DNA of 64,000 nucleotides from Orthonyx spaldingii. Its lineage: Eukaryota > Chordata > Aves > Passeriformes > Orthonychidae. The stretch spans positions 2,386,844-2,450,843 of the forward strand of contig VZTJ01001640.1 in the NCBI GenBank assembly GCA_013397795.1, given 5' to 3'. A program made the translations under genes and the position numbers. The notes under the pieces were generated by a model that worked only from the letters and a program-made list of their open reading frames with translations, was not told where the DNA came from and did not search any database. Positions 12,901-25,815 of the stretch are shown one piece after another (position 1 is the first letter of the stretch; every line of letters starts with the position of its first letter).

Positions 12901-15900
12901 CTCCCCTTAAATCCTTACCTAATATCATTTCATCAGGGACGGAAATATATTTGTAAAACTCTTACAGAAGAAAGTTTTACTAAAGCTAAGGAAGAGGGTG
13001 AGGGTGCAATCATGGTTAAGAGACAGGTGAAAGCCCATATCAATCTGTCTCACTAATGTAATGATTTGAATGGGAATCAGAAAGGGTGGGAGCTCTCAGG
13101 AGGAGATAAAGGGAGCCCAATTAAAAACAACTGAGATGATGTTGGAGGAAAGGAAAAAGGTGAAGGCTGTGTCATAGGCAATATGGATACTCTTAAGGTC
13201 TATGGGAATGAGTGAAAAATACCACCAAGGGAATCCAGCCAGGTGGTTATAAATGATGATAAAATAGACTTTAGAGGAACAGCTTGCAGCATGGTAAGTG
13301 TCAGTCTTTAAGACCTGTCAGAAGTTTGGTAGAGAGTAGCAAAATCTGCAGAAATAGATTAGGAATGTGAAGCTTGTTGCTAGAAAAGAAAATTTCTTTT
13401 CTGACTGTCATAAATCTTTGCCTCTTCACCACTTTAGCTGCTTCCTGCATTCCCTAAGCAGGCTTAGTGTTCATACATGGCCAGAGGGTTTCAATTTGAG
13501 CTCCAAATAATAATAATAAATTCCATAAAGTGATTCCATGTGGAGAGGGGAGATAATAGTGCCTTATGTTTACACAGTTGGTTCCATGAGCCTTTGGGTC
13601 AGGCAGGCTGAGGAGCAGTTTCTCACCTGCTGTTGAAGTGCAGCGTGTTCAGGTGTGACACAGCACCTGCTCTGCAGTGGCTGCACCTGGGCAGGGTGGG
13701 GGGAACTGCTCAGGATGAAGCTGCTGAGTGGAAACTGGGCAAAGAAAAGAAGTGTATTTCTCCATGCTGGATTCTAGCCAGGATGCTGGAGTTAAACAAC
13801 TGGTTAATTAATAAAAAGGGCTGCACCAGCACCATGCTCCCCACAGCCGTGCTGGGACACTGGAATCCGTGTTGTTTTGTGAAGATGAACCTGGCTCTTC
13901 CATTCCAGCTTCACTGCCACGAGCCCCAGGACTTTGCTGAAAGTGGCTCGGTTGAATCTTGAATGGCAGCTGCTGATTTTCCTGATGAAAAGGCTTTCCT
14001 AGCTGCAAGCCAGCCCAGCCTGCCTCTACAGAGGACTCAGCGCCTGTCCTACCCAGATCAAGGTATGTCTTTGTGTTTCATCTGGTGTAGGAGAGCAGGA
14101 GCTGCATGATAGCTCCACTGAGAGATCCCATCCTTTATCTTAGCGGAGAATCCTGTGTTTGGGAAGGGCAGAGAGAAGAGCATGGCTGTTGTCACCTCTT
14201 TCCCTGAGTTTGGCTTGGGATGCCTCATTCCTGTTTCCTTGTGGAAAGGTCAGCACAGCTCCTCTGTCCTGGGATTGGATCCTAAGCAAGGAGTGCTGGG
14301 ACTTGGTTCTTGTGGATGATGAGAATCTCTCTGTTGAGACCACTCTGTTGGGGTGGGAGGACCTTGTGATGGCTGACCAGTGTAATTTCTGGTGGGAATT
14401 ATGTTACTAAAAGCATCTTTTACTTAGAGGTTTTGGCTTACTGGAAGCATAGGCTGTCTTTGGTTTACATGCAACTGGAATTCCTGAAAACTTCCCCCTG
14501 CCTCGACCACCTCTGTCCATCAAAGTTCTCCCTTCCTGTGCTTTACCTGACTGATACAGGGATTGTTCCTGTACTGAGGCTTTTAGTTCTGGTGTTCCAA
14601 GTGTGAAGGGCCATGCTTAGCAATGTGTTAGTTTTCTGCAGGGACAGACAGGAGTGAGGCTTTTCCCTTACAGCATTATTGTCCAGTTGAGCTGATCCAC
14701 CACATCAGCTGCTCTGACCTCTGGCTGTTCCATTTGTTCCCCAATTTCAGTTGTTAGAGAAACATACAATCGTCTTGAAATCTCACTGTAGTCAAATATC
14801 TTCTCTTTTTATTTTCACCTACAAAAGCACAATGTTAATAGAATTAGCTCTGCTTGCCAAGCAGATGAACATCACCCTGTTTACAGACAATTCCCTGTCA
14901 CAGGCATGGGGTTTTATCCCTGCAAACCTCTGCTAGGGACATGGAGTACTCTTAAAACATAAGCTGAGACTTTGTCTTCCCATCCAACTTTGAATCAAAT
15001 CCAGGGTAAAGGGAAGGACTTTGATATGCTTCCCATATCGGGACTTGTGGGAATTCCTTTTGCCTGGTTTGCATAAGGTTGCACAAGGGAGAGATCTAAC
15101 ACTTGAAGTGCATTTCTTAAGGAAGGACTCGATGCTTTTGCTTGCATTACCTTGGACTTATGTTCTCTTCTCAGGCAAAACAGCCGAGTGCTGTGTACAG
15201 GGGCTCAGTGGCTTAGTTCCAGGAAGACAAAAATCAAGGTCTGCCCCTCCAGTACCAGCAGGAGGAGGCACTGCTGTCTGTGACTCTAAAGCAATTGTGC
15301 TGCATGTTCTGGCTGGAATCCAGATGAACTGGGTCTAGAATACAACCTTCAATTACCTACCCTTGGAGGTGATCTCTGGATTGTCCTTCTGCCTGTTCGC
15401 AGACCAGAGTGCTGATGTGGAGCAGGAGAGGGCTTGAAATGATGTCCTGGGGCGATGTCTGTGGTGGTGACTGGGGTCCTGCCTGTCTGAAAGTGGAAGG
15501 CAAGTGGGATTTTTGTTTCCCTGAAAGAGGAATTGGCTACTTTTAGTTCCTGACTTTTTGAAGTGCTGAAGGAGCACTGGTGTGCTTTGTGTTAGGAACT
15601 GAGTTGTGGAATGCACTAAACTCTCCCCTGTCTGCTTTTGACCTGGTTAAACCAATGATGGTTAAGATGGAGGAATATGATGCTTTTGTCTTCCATCTTG
15701 ATCTTTCAGGTTTTCCACCATCATCTTTTTGAGTGCTTAACAGACCCAAAGCCTCCTGCTTCCCAGGGACCATCTGGCTGGGCTATATCTATAAAGTCCT
15801 GTAGCTCTACCAAGTTCAGGGTCATTAAATTATTGCAAACAAACCTTCCTCTTGTGACTTCAATTGGATACAACAAGTACCTTCACTTCCTGCCTGAAGC

Positions 15901-16162
15901 TCTCTAATTGACAGTGTTGGTGGGACACCTGTTGTCCACTGAGGCTCCTGTTGGTCTCCCAGCATCAAGGCACAGCTCTTTCCTTCAGTTCTGCAAGCAA
16001 CAAAGCACTCCTGCAGTCCTCCCATATGTCTCATATGCTGAGTTTTCTACCTCTGAGAAAATCTCCACATCCCCAGTGTGGGGGATTTGGATATATATCA
16101 TTTTCATGAGGACTTTGGTTTATGTAGCCTTCAGCTGAATTTTTGCTTTTAGAGGTTTGGGG

Positions 16163-16200
16163 TTTTTTTCCTGCTTTTTTTTTTTATTTTTTTCCTTTTC
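16163..16200. repeat. T-rich low-complexity tract
   Basis: Several T runs are broken only by single C, G and A bases. The tract lies about 80 bases before a minus-strand CR1/L3-like relic. CR1 elements end in short octamer-like repeats rather than poly-A, so the tract is probably not the tail of that relic. Confidence 0.7.
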
Positions 16201-16274
16201 TGATTGCATCCCTTTGCTCCTAATCCCACCACCTGGTATGGCTCACACTGCAGGATCTCTCTGCCTCCTCAGTG

Positions 16275-16455
16275 TATACGCCCTTCAAATATTTGTAGAC
16301 ATTTATCACTTCCCCCTCTCTGCTTAGTCATCTCTCTGCCAAGCTAGACATATTTAGTTCTTCTAATCTTTCCTTGCAAGTGAGTCCCTCCAGCACTCAT
16401 AATTCATTTCTCCTTGCTCTTCTTGGTATATTTTCCAGTTTGTCAGTACTTTCAG
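16275..16455 (-). repeat. Ancient CR1/L3-type LINE, reverse transcriptase C-terminus
   Basis: Read on the minus strand, the complement of about 16404-16281 gives VLEGLTCKERLEELNMSSLAE, then one stop where an R is usual, then LSREGEVINVYKYLKG. This matches the CR1/L3 C-terminal block 'gLe.LtYeeRLkeLgLfSLekRRlRgDLi.vYKYLKG' closely, so the frame is well kept for its apparent age. The part nearer 16455 corresponds to the preceding 'ell.kiQrra.r' segment. Only this short C-terminal piece is left. It is old and non-functional, and belongs to a family older than the lineage-specific avian CR1 copies. Confidence 0.85.
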
Positions 16456-19400
16456 AATTTCTTATTTTGTGGTGGTTTAATATGAGCAGACATAAAGGAA
16501 AAAAAATGGAGAAGAAAAGCTTCCTGAGGACAGAAGGGTTTTTTTGGCTCCAAGTCGCTGGGAATAGATAAGAGTGGGTAGTTCTGGGAATTCCTGCTGC
16601 AAATTCTGAGTGGGTGACTGGGACACAGAAGAGTTGTCCCCTGTTCTCTTCTGAATTGCTCTCTTCCCTATCCCTGAAATAGGTAACAAATTATATCAGC
16701 TAATATTTTCTGTTTCTGGAGTTCTCCTCTTAACAAGGACTTGGCTCAGCTTCCCATTCCCTGTGTCCCTCCCAGGCTAAAGGCTTTGCTTAGGAGTGAT
16801 TTTTTTCTAGTGGACTGTGGGGTGCAAATACTTCAGAGATAGTGGGTGCATCTCATCCGTGCTGAATTTCTATTTCTCAGCTTTGTTCTTCTCAAATACT
16901 GGCAGGCATGGTGCCAAAGGATCAGCAGAGAGCAGCCAGCTCTTTTTTATCTCGGGAAGACTTTTTTCCCTTCTGGACATTTGTTTCTGCTGCATCCAAG
17001 CTATATAAAAAGGAATATAATTTCCAATGGGTCTTGTTCCTAGGAGCCCAGATGGACTTTTTTCCTTCAAATAACCAACTCGACAAATTCTTTATATAGA
17101 ACCTTGTTAATTAAAGCTATACCCCAGGAGGATAGGCTGGAGATGCTGTTCAGTCTCCACCTCTCGTACTGAACTCCACGGTGGCTTTTGAGGCATTCCT
17201 GGTATCTCACTCACACTGATGGCAATTTGTGCTGTCTGAGATTACGTGACGTGAGCAGAATTGAAAGGAATGATGGGGAGCAGCAAGTGTTCCTTCACTC
17301 ATTAACTACAGCAAGGTCTGTGGCTTTGCTGTCTGTGTTAAGGGCTTTTTTAATATTCCCCATCACCATCTAGTGACCTGCAAGGGAGCAGCAGTTTATC
17401 TAGCCAAGAGAGTCTGTCCAATTTGCTACACTGAGATAGATATCAGTATCAAAATGCTTCCAAAACCAGGATAAAATCCATAGCAAACTTGCACTGTCTG
17501 CCTACCTTTACATGGTGCAATCTAGATTTCAACTGCAAAAGCAAAACCAATGTGTTTTTCACACAGGAGGAATGAAAAGATTCTGCTTTTCTTCCTTATA
17601 TATCACCGTCTTCCCACCCAGTCTAGATACTTATCAAACATCTGTCTTCTGTTTTGATTGTGCCCTGAGAACATTGATTTTAAGTACAAATGCACTGGCT
17701 GGGCAGGAAATGTTTCTCCATTGTGCATGAAGGCTGTTTAGATCTCTTAAGCCAAACTACAGAAGGAAGGGGAAAGCAGAGGAAACAAAAATAGTGTTGG
17801 TTGGATATGGGAATGCAATTCATTCTTTACATCCAGCCCATGTCAGTCCATGCCAGCAGTTCATGCTTCTTTATCATCATAAAATGTAGAAACAAGGAAC
17901 CCCAAATTTCTTGAGCAAAGAGCAAAAGCTGCCATTGCTTTGACAATGGATTGGCTTTCCCAGCTGCTTGTGGGAGCAGCCTTGGAGAGTCCCATTGAGC
18001 AGTGCATTACAGATCTACACACTGGACATCAAAACAGAGAGAGAGGGCATTTACTGTCACTCCAAGGGTGGCTTTCACCCTTCTAGTTGTCAGAGCATTC
18101 AGAAGCATTAAACAATGGGTTTTGCATAGACAAAGAAAACGCTGTCTCTATCAGAAGCTTAGGCAGGAGTGGCAAAATCATTGTGAGGAATGGCTGTAAA
18201 GAAAAGCAAGAGGCATTTTCACCAGCCCATCCTCAGATAAACTTGTTATGGGCCCTGATTCTTGAAACAGCACCATGTCATCTACTTTAGCACCTTCAAG
18301 CTGCTGATCAGGATCATCATCCCACTGGCAGCCCAGCCTTTGCTGGGCCAGCTGCTGCCTTTGATGCAATTGCAAACGAGCTTGTCTTTCCTAGAGGAAT
18401 TGGCAGTCGAGCTGGCTTCAGTTTGTCATGTTTGTCTACTGTCATTCACATTTAGAAAGAGGGTGGGGTGGGCTTTTTCTGTTTGTGTTTCTGCTTTATA
18501 AGAATATGCAGTTGCTTAAGATCCATTTGGTTGACAAAGTGTTTTGCAAACAAGCTGTACATGGGAATCACTTTGTTGCTGAAATGCAAAGCAATAATTT
18601 TTATTGTGGAATCTCGAGAGACAGATGTGGTTCAGCACAGCATGACTTTAAGGATTCGGCTGACTAGAGGTGGGATTACTACCATATTTAAAGCAAAGCA
18701 TACATTCAAAAGCTTTGAGCTGAGGTTTATTCTGTGCAAATATTTGACAAGTGGCCTCTCATTTAAGTACAAATAAAAGTATTGAGGCTTGCACCATTTA
18801 TAGCTGTTGGCAAAAGAAAATTGTTTCTAAACAAGTGTCTGTGAAGTGTAATGGTTATTTCTCCCCATCATAAGTTCCTTTGTTATCTTGCTTGCCCCAT
18901 TGAGTCTTATAAAGAAAAGTGTGTGGGAATTTTATTTATTCAGTCCCTCTTTTAATGTTTTCTGAACTTCTGATCTTTAGTGAGAATTTTTATGTCTTTT
19001 TGCTTGAAATCAGCTCTGTATCAGTTAAAGTTCTTTGAGCTTAAATAACTAATACAAGGGCAGATCAGGTTTTTCTTTGCTCCTGTTCCCCAGGTGTTCC
19101 TGAGCAGAGATGTTCAACCCCTGGCCTCATTTCCATTCATTGTAACGGAATGATAACAAAACGCATGGCCGACTTCTCTAATTAGTCTCGTGTTCCTCAC
19201 GGTCTTTTGTTGTTGCCTGCTATTATTTCTTATAGTTTAGCTTTTTGGGCTTTGTTGGTATTTCCCTAAATACCCCTAATAGTTCTCCCCATCTTCCAAA
19301 TTATCTCTTTGGGCATGAACTGATATATTGCAAACAAAGCAATGCAATATTCATCATTAATTGATCATGATCTCTCCCTGTTTTGTTGTTGCTGTTGGGT

Positions 19401-20135
19401 TTTATTTTAATTCCCACTCTGTTTAGGGGAAATTGTTTAATTTTATTCAATACCCTAACTTTTAAATTTTTATTAAACTATAATGCAGATGTATTTTCAG
19501 TGCAGCTTTCATGAGTTTGTTTTCTTGTTGATCTCATTTTAATTAAAATAGGGAAAGCATAGAAAGGAAATTAAACAAGAATAAAAACAAAACCAAACAG
19601 TTGGTTGTCCCACAATTCTACTGGGAGGAAAAGGTAGGGGACAGGGATTTTACCTTAAAATGCAGTATATCATTCTTCTGCTCTCCACTAACCATTAGAA
19701 AAATGAAGAAAAAGGGCCTGTGTCTGCAGAGGGTGGAAATCTGCAGCTCTTCTCCTCACACTGCGAAGCAGCCTCCCAGGAGACACTGCCTCAGACCAGG
19801 TTTGTTCAAGGGAAGGCTTATTATGTGGAATTGTGTCAAATGGTGAGGAGGGGTATAAAGAGATAATCAGAGTCCTCCAGCGCTAATTACCTCTGCTCTA
19901 TAGAAATCCCTATCTCCATTCAGATCCTTTTTAAAGGAAAATCTCAGAGGAAACAAATGAAGTCTAGTTCTGCAAGTGCCAGGTGAGATGGTAGAGAACA
20001 GGGAAGCCGTGGATTATAGCGAGTGACTTTTCGAGACCCACCACAATATTTGACTTGGTTCTTCCCGCCCTCTCTTCTTCTTTTCACATTCATGCATTGA
20101 AACATAACAAGAAATCTCTGCATTTCTCATGCCTC
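16456..20135. other. Unique non-coding DNA, becoming AT-rich
   Basis: No gene or named repeat is recognised. From about 18.8 kb the sequence turns AT-rich. The block 19320-19580 carries several homeodomain-type cores (ATTAATTGAT, TTTAATTAAAAT, TTAAAC). It has the look of a conserved non-coding element, but conservation cannot be judged from one sequence. Confidence 0.5.
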
Positions 20136-20215
20136 CTTTATTCCGAAATCTCTAGGCACTTTGCAAATATTAACTGTAAAATTTCACAGTTATCTACCCA
20201 TCTATCCAATCTCTC
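20136..20215 (-). repeat. Possible MIR-like SINE tail
   Basis: The stretch TATTCCGAAATCTCTAGGCA followed by CTTTGCAAATATTAACTG resembles the reverse complement of the MIR/L2-type 3' tail (consensus like 'atccgaggatctcaaagcactttacaaacattaa'). Beyond about 20190 the match fades. This is a weak call made from memory of the consensus. Confidence 0.4.
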
Positions 20216-22447
20216 ACAAAGCATTTAAGTTTTCCCAGCACAATTCAGAGGGATGGTGATGAACAGAGTATAATAAATATCAAAACCGTTTTCAGCAAAA
20301 GCAAATCATTTAATCTATTAGAAAATGATGAAGGACTCACGATTTAGCATTGGAAGGAAGTCAGGGCAGCAGCTCTCAGAAGAGGGGTAATTGCTGTTTG
20401 ACCAATGTCCAGTGATAAGATTCAGGATCAAGATTATTAGTATTTTTCTATCAAAGGCATTAAAGTTTGCAAATAATCACATCTGTAATTTGTTCTTGCA
20501 GATTTGGAGGGAGAGAATGAGGAAATCTTGGGGGCAAAGTAGTGAGATCTTGAAAGAGAACATTCCGGAACAGTAAATCTAAAGAACATTTTCCTACCCA
20601 GCGGGAGGGAAGAATAAAAGCAATTTGAATCAGCATTAACCTTTAAATCAGAAATATCACTTGGTGCATGTTTGTACTTGAGGATTCTCTATCACTGTTG
20701 CTGAATATAGGACCCAACTACATCAGAGATACACATACAAAGTACTCAATTTAAGTGAGCACAGATAAGAGGCAGGTCTTGCCACTTTGATTCATACCAC
20801 CAATAATTTCAAACAGAGTAACCCAGAGTGCCGTGCTCCTGAGCACAGAGAGGTACAGCCTGTTCCTGTATTTATGGAGAAACCTTAGTGCTCTGCAGAA
20901 AATCCTCCAGTCGTTAGGGACACCTGCATGGGTCTGTCAGTGGTTTTGCTTCTGTGAAGGAAAATGAAAAGTGGCACGGGAAGCTGGAAGTCAGGTTTGT
21001 CTTATACTCAATGTCATCTCTTGGTATGGAGTGAATAGCAGGACTTCCCTCATGGGAGCGACTAGGAGGACAACAGGTCCTTATTCCAAAGCTTGACTAT
21101 CTCCATTTTCAGTTCATATCATTGAATCTTAGTTATTATTTATCACAAAACCCAAATTAGTGCAGATTTACACCAAACCTTGTGACAGCACAGACTCTTT
21201 TCCATGGGAATTTTTTCTTCTTCTACTGAAAGTTTACTAAATGTAAGATAAGTTTCATGTTACTGAGAGTGGCTTTTGGAAACAGGCGGTCAGAATTCTG
21301 CCCAATCAATCCCTGGGGGTGGAGGGCTCTCAGCCAATCCAAACAGTCCTCTCATGTGTACATAAATCTGTTATTAATTAAATAAATTCACTCAGCATTC
21401 TCTCAAGATTCTTGTGTCCCTTCACTCCGCTATCCGTTCAACAGAGACAAAACCTTCCCTGATATTTTCAACCAGCAGACTGGTCTAACCCACGGATGTT
21501 AGCATATTAATTTGCTTTGCATTCCATGACTTCTGTCTTAACTGACCTGGGATGTTTTCCTTTGGCATGTGGTTCTCCCAAGAGGGCCTGGTATTAACAA
21601 TATTAAGATGTAGTCAGATCCAGCTCTTTGGAAATACGCTCCTGAATGAAGGCTGAACAAATAGCACTGGCACACCACCATTTCCTGCTGTACTTTGCTT
21701 CTGTGCTCTTTGTCCTTACATTTCCTTCAACTTGAAAATACGCTGCATTCAATGCCTACCAGCCAAAATCCTTATCACCTGGGCAAATTCAGAAATCTGT
21801 CAAAGGTCAAGAGGTAAAAGAGGAATTATCTCAACAAAATTAAAGAATTAAAAAGAATCAAGAGTTCATTCCGTAAATCTGCAAAATAATTTGCATTTCA
21901 AATCTTAGACAAGCAGAGCAGCAGTGTAATTTCTGTCTGTAGATTCACCACTGTGATGTTCATTATCTGATTATCTCTATCTACAACCTTCCTAGTGCTA
22001 ATGCACATTGTCTTCCTGAGTCCTGAATTAGTGAAATGTGTCTGACACTGAATTTGCAAGTAATTGCTATGGCTCCCCTCAATGAAATGTCTCTTAGGAC
22101 ACTCTTGGAAATTAAATGTTCCTTCTTGAGCCATTATTTGCTGACTCCATCCCTATCTTATTAAATAATTATCAAGTAAAAAAGTGGAATTTGAAATAAG
22201 CATGTCATGTTTAGGAAATGAGAGAACCAGGCATTCTCACAGATTAATGACAGCAAAATATTGTCTTATATTCTCTCAAACAAGCCACTTTCCAAGGTCC
22301 TGCTAGGACCTAATCAGAACTGACCAACCATTTTTGCATATGATGCCTCTTGATGCTGCTTTGAGGTATCTGTCTTGAGTCCTTACACCTCCCATGGAGG
22401 AAACATGGGGCTAAGTGGTGCCCTTTGAGTGTTATGAGCCTTGACTG
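20216..22447. other. AT-rich unique non-coding DNA
   Basis: No gene, RNA gene or named repeat is visible. Open frames stay below about 80 codons. CpG is scarce. Confidence 0.5.
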
Positions 22448-22513
22448 AAGGATTTGAACTTTGATGATCCTTATGAGCCTCTTCCAACTCAAGATATTCC
22501 ATGGTCCTGTGAT
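22448..22513 (+). repeat. CR1 LINE 3' tail, about 65 bases
   Basis: The run GATGATCCTTATGAGCCTCT, then TCCAACTCAAGATATTCCAT, then GGTCCTGTGAT follows the avian CR1 3' end ('gatgatccttgagggtctcttccaactcaggatattctatgattctatgat'). Only the terminal 3' UTR remains, so it is a very short 5'-truncated insertion or a decayed one. Confidence 0.7.
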
Positions 22514-25500
22514 TTGGATTTGTGTTACACTGGGAAGTTTTGATCACGGTGGCAAATTTAAGCCCTGCATATGGTGCTTGAAAGTACAAAGCCTACATTT
22601 CCAATATTTAAAATATCTTGTGCTCTATAAAGTTGATCCCACTACAATTCTCCAAATATTTACAATGAACCGTAAATATTCATAGCAGTGTGATTTCAGG
22701 GAAGTTACCAGAGATTTACACAGCCATAAGCAAGACCATAATCTAGTCCTTTGTCCTTTCACTAAAGGATTTTATAAAGTAGAGATCGAATCTGAAGATC
22801 TTTATTCAGTGATAATTAAACCAGACAAATTAGAAATTCTACTGCAGTCAAATTTCAGCACAACTTGAATATGAAATATATTAATTTTCTGCTTAAAATA
22901 AATTCCCTTGTTTTTGACTATAATTTGTTTACTTTAGCTTCAGCTCCTTCTCCTTCCTCAGCTCAATGACACTTTGATGGCTCAGTCTTCATTTTAATAG
23001 TTATAGCTTGAAGAAATTGAATATGACTAAGGAAGAAATAGAGGTGTCTGTTTCTCATATCTCTGCTTGGGAAGGGCTGTGCCTGATATCAGCTATGTGC
23101 CTCTTAAAGTAGGATGTTTTCTATTCTCCTGCAACTCTGTCTTCTAGAAATAAACTCTTATTTGTATGAGCTGAAACAAATCCTATATTTCAGCATCTTA
23201 TCTATATTTGTAAATTCCAGGAAACAGATTCCAGTTGTCACTTAGATGTTTGAGGTTTTTTTGTTCCTTCAACCAAAACCTCCCTTGATTCTTTTTTTGT
23301 TGCTTATGGAAGTTCTTGTTTCTAGCAAAGAAGTTATTTTGTCTGTTTGGATTATGGTATATATACAAAGGCAAAAGTTGTTATCATCTGCAGAAGAAAA
23401 TGTGAAGTGGAAATCCATTAATGTGGTAGCCTGGCACGCCTCTGTGGGAAACACATTCAACAAGAAAGCATGTCATCTTCCATGTTTGGGTTCTCTAGTT
23501 TGCTGGGAAAATAAAAGCCATGGAAAGTGTAAATGGGAAACTTGATCTCTATTTCAGCTGGCATTATTTCTTACAAGAGCAAGGGAAAAGCTTTTTTCTT
23601 AGTATACTGTTGGCTGTTCTTTAATGTGGTTTTCTTTTGCTTTTTGTGTTTTTCACACTTGCTCATGTTGTGAGAGCTGCTCCTCTGTGGCTGTACTGCT
23701 CTAGCAGTCAGAGCAAATTTTTTTACTCCTGCCTTATGCTGGTGGCTTCATGTTGTGTAAAAGGTTAGTAAATTGATCCTTCAAACAAATGAATCTGGAA
23801 TTTCCATGCTCGTATGTGGGCTCCTGTTACAGACATCACCAAATAAGGGCTCTTTTGGTCATTAATAAATTTTGGCAATGAACATTTCCATTGTTTATCC
23901 ACAAAGAAAACCATAACACAGGGTAAGTTACTGGAGATGATGTGTATGCTCATACCTCATATTTCCCTTCGCTGTGGCTATTTTGCAAGTAAAAGCTCAG
24001 GTTCCCTTGTCTTCTGCAAATATATATATTTACACATGCATACAAGTGTGTGTGTAGGTATAGAGAGGGGGAAAATATAGAAATCAAAGCATATAAACAC
24101 TTGCCTTCTAAATCAAACTGTCACTTCCTCCAGGGGTTATGAAGTGTATTCATTTAGTGGAATGGTTTGTTTTGAAGTATTCAGTGAGGGAATCCACTGT
24201 GAAAAAGCTTAGTCCTCATTAGTGCAAGGGGGAAGGGAATCTACGGTGGAAAGAATGAAGAGAGTATCTCAAAATTTACATGAAGCTTTAGTGCCAGAGC
24301 TGGGAATGACCTGCCCACTGCAGAACTTGATCTCTCCATGGTCTGAAGGATTGCAGTAAATGAGCATTTGTCTGAGTTAGTTAGTGACAGGAGGAAAATG
24401 TATTTGTTCTTGTACACCACGGAGTGATCTACTGTTTGTAAGCAGATTGTAAGTGAGGAGCTGTAGAACAGCATTTCTGCCTTTTTGCTTCACTTAATCA
24501 TGGAACAGAGCAGACCCTGAGGCCCTGTGCAAATTTTGGGACCCATGAAAACTAAACAGTGAGTGAACGTAAATTAACCAGTCCTCTCGGGGATTAAAAA
24601 GACAGGCTCATTATTTTGTTTTTCATTCTGCTAAAAGGGCCAGTTTCCAGCAAGAATTGTAATAAAAAGAAATTATAGCTCTGTCTGAGGTAATTTTCTA
24701 CCAGTTGCAATACCTGATAGGTCTCCAAATGTTAGGGAGCATCGTTCAGCCTGGAGCACAAGGTATTTCAAGGATCACCCCACGCATCTATCGCCCTTGG
24801 GTCTTTTACTAACACCATTAATCTGGCTGGTATAAGAAGGTGGAGTATGGAAAGGCCAGGGGAAGGTTTCCTATATGTTTGATATACATTATACTTCAGA
24901 AAATGTATTGAACATCTGTGTACAATATATGTGGCAATAGAAAAACCTTCTTTTCTAAAATATGTCAAAATTGGCCATTTTCCGTGTTGCTTTAAATATA
25001 CGGTATGTACTTGTATGTTTGACACAACATTCTGAATATGTTCTCCTATATTCAAAGTGTAATGAGTGAGATTCATCACAGGAAAAGAAACATTTTGTGC
25101 ATTAGCAATGCTAATGAATAAAATATATGGCATTCCTGCATTGCTTGCTATTATCATTTGATCTTTGCAGTTTAACTAGCAAGCAGAATTGCTTCATACT
25201 GAATTTTTGTGTTTGCAGCTAAGGTTCCTGGGCTACCTAATAGCTGTTTGGAGACCGGTCTTGAAAGGTTTAGAATATTGCTCTGGCTCAGAATGGGCAG
25301 GTGCCTGTGCTAGCAGCCCTGTGACAGTATTGCAATCAGCTTGACTGGCTCATGCAATGTTCTTTTCACTGGAGTTGGCTGAGGGTCAACAGGGTGAGAC
25401 AGTGGATTGTTCTGCATTTGTAAATAGTGTGAGCCGCAGAACAATGTAGCTGTGGCTGAGGACTCTGTGTCCACACTATGTATATTTCAAGGGGTTTCCC

Positions 25501-25684
25501 TTAGGCAGCCCCAGTCTGGCTTTACAGAGTGAATACTTGTTAGTGGTCACAGCATTTAAATGGTCCTGGAGCATATTTCAAGCTAAGTATCATCTGAAAG
25601 GAATCTGGTTAATATACCCCAAAGAAATTCAGCTAAGTTCACTCCAAAAGGTGAGTCAAAATACAGTAGAGTGGGAACAATCCA
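22514..25684. other. AT-rich unique non-coding DNA
   Basis: No gene seen. A short TA/TG-rich microsatellite-like patch lies at about 24021-24055 (TATATATAT, then TGTGTGTG). The longest open frame (129 codons, minus strand, 24768-25157) is AT-rich with no recognisable domain. Confidence 0.5.
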
Positions 25685-25815
25685 GAGATTCAAATTCAGG
25701 TTGGATGGGGCTCTGAGCAACCCAACCTAGTTCATGTCCCTGCTCATTGCAGCCAGGGTTGGACTAGAGGACCTTTAAAGGTCCCTTCCATCCCAAATCA
25801 TTCCATGATTCCATG
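25685..25815 (+). repeat. CR1 LINE 3' end, about 130 bases
   Basis: The sequence GGTTGGATGGGGCTCTGAGC opens the terminal CR1 segment. It continues through 'cctagtt...tgtccctgctcat', GTTGGACTAGAGGACCTTTA and GGTCCCTTCCATCCCAAATC, and ends with two ATTCCATG repeats. This is the characteristic 3' UTR of avian CR1 subfamilies. The copy is 5'-truncated close to its 3' end, the usual fate of CR1 insertions. Confidence 0.9.

Larger units (their letters stand above)
6144..16274. other. Unique non-coding DNA, about 10 kb, no gene seen
   Basis: I recognise no coding domain and no named interspersed repeat. Open frames reach 132 codons (minus strand, 6572-6970) without protein-like features. The stretch contains T-rich tracts near 8578-8596, a long pyrimidine tract at 9919-9989, a small tandem 12-mer (GATGCTACAGGT) at about 10612-10633 and T runs at 16163-16198. 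A short frame opening at 13963 is followed by a GTATGT donor-like sequence at about 14063; this is treated under findings. Confidence 0.55.

Noticed and set aside
13530..13620. Possible second MIR fragment (GGGAGATAATAGTGCCTTAT)
   Set aside because: Only about 20 bases resemble the MIR core and the flanks do not follow it.
16470..16690. Possible LTR start (TGTGGTGGTTTAATATGAGC)
   Set aside because: The opening is reminiscent of songbird LTRs, but I see no matching second terminus, polyadenylation layout or target duplication.
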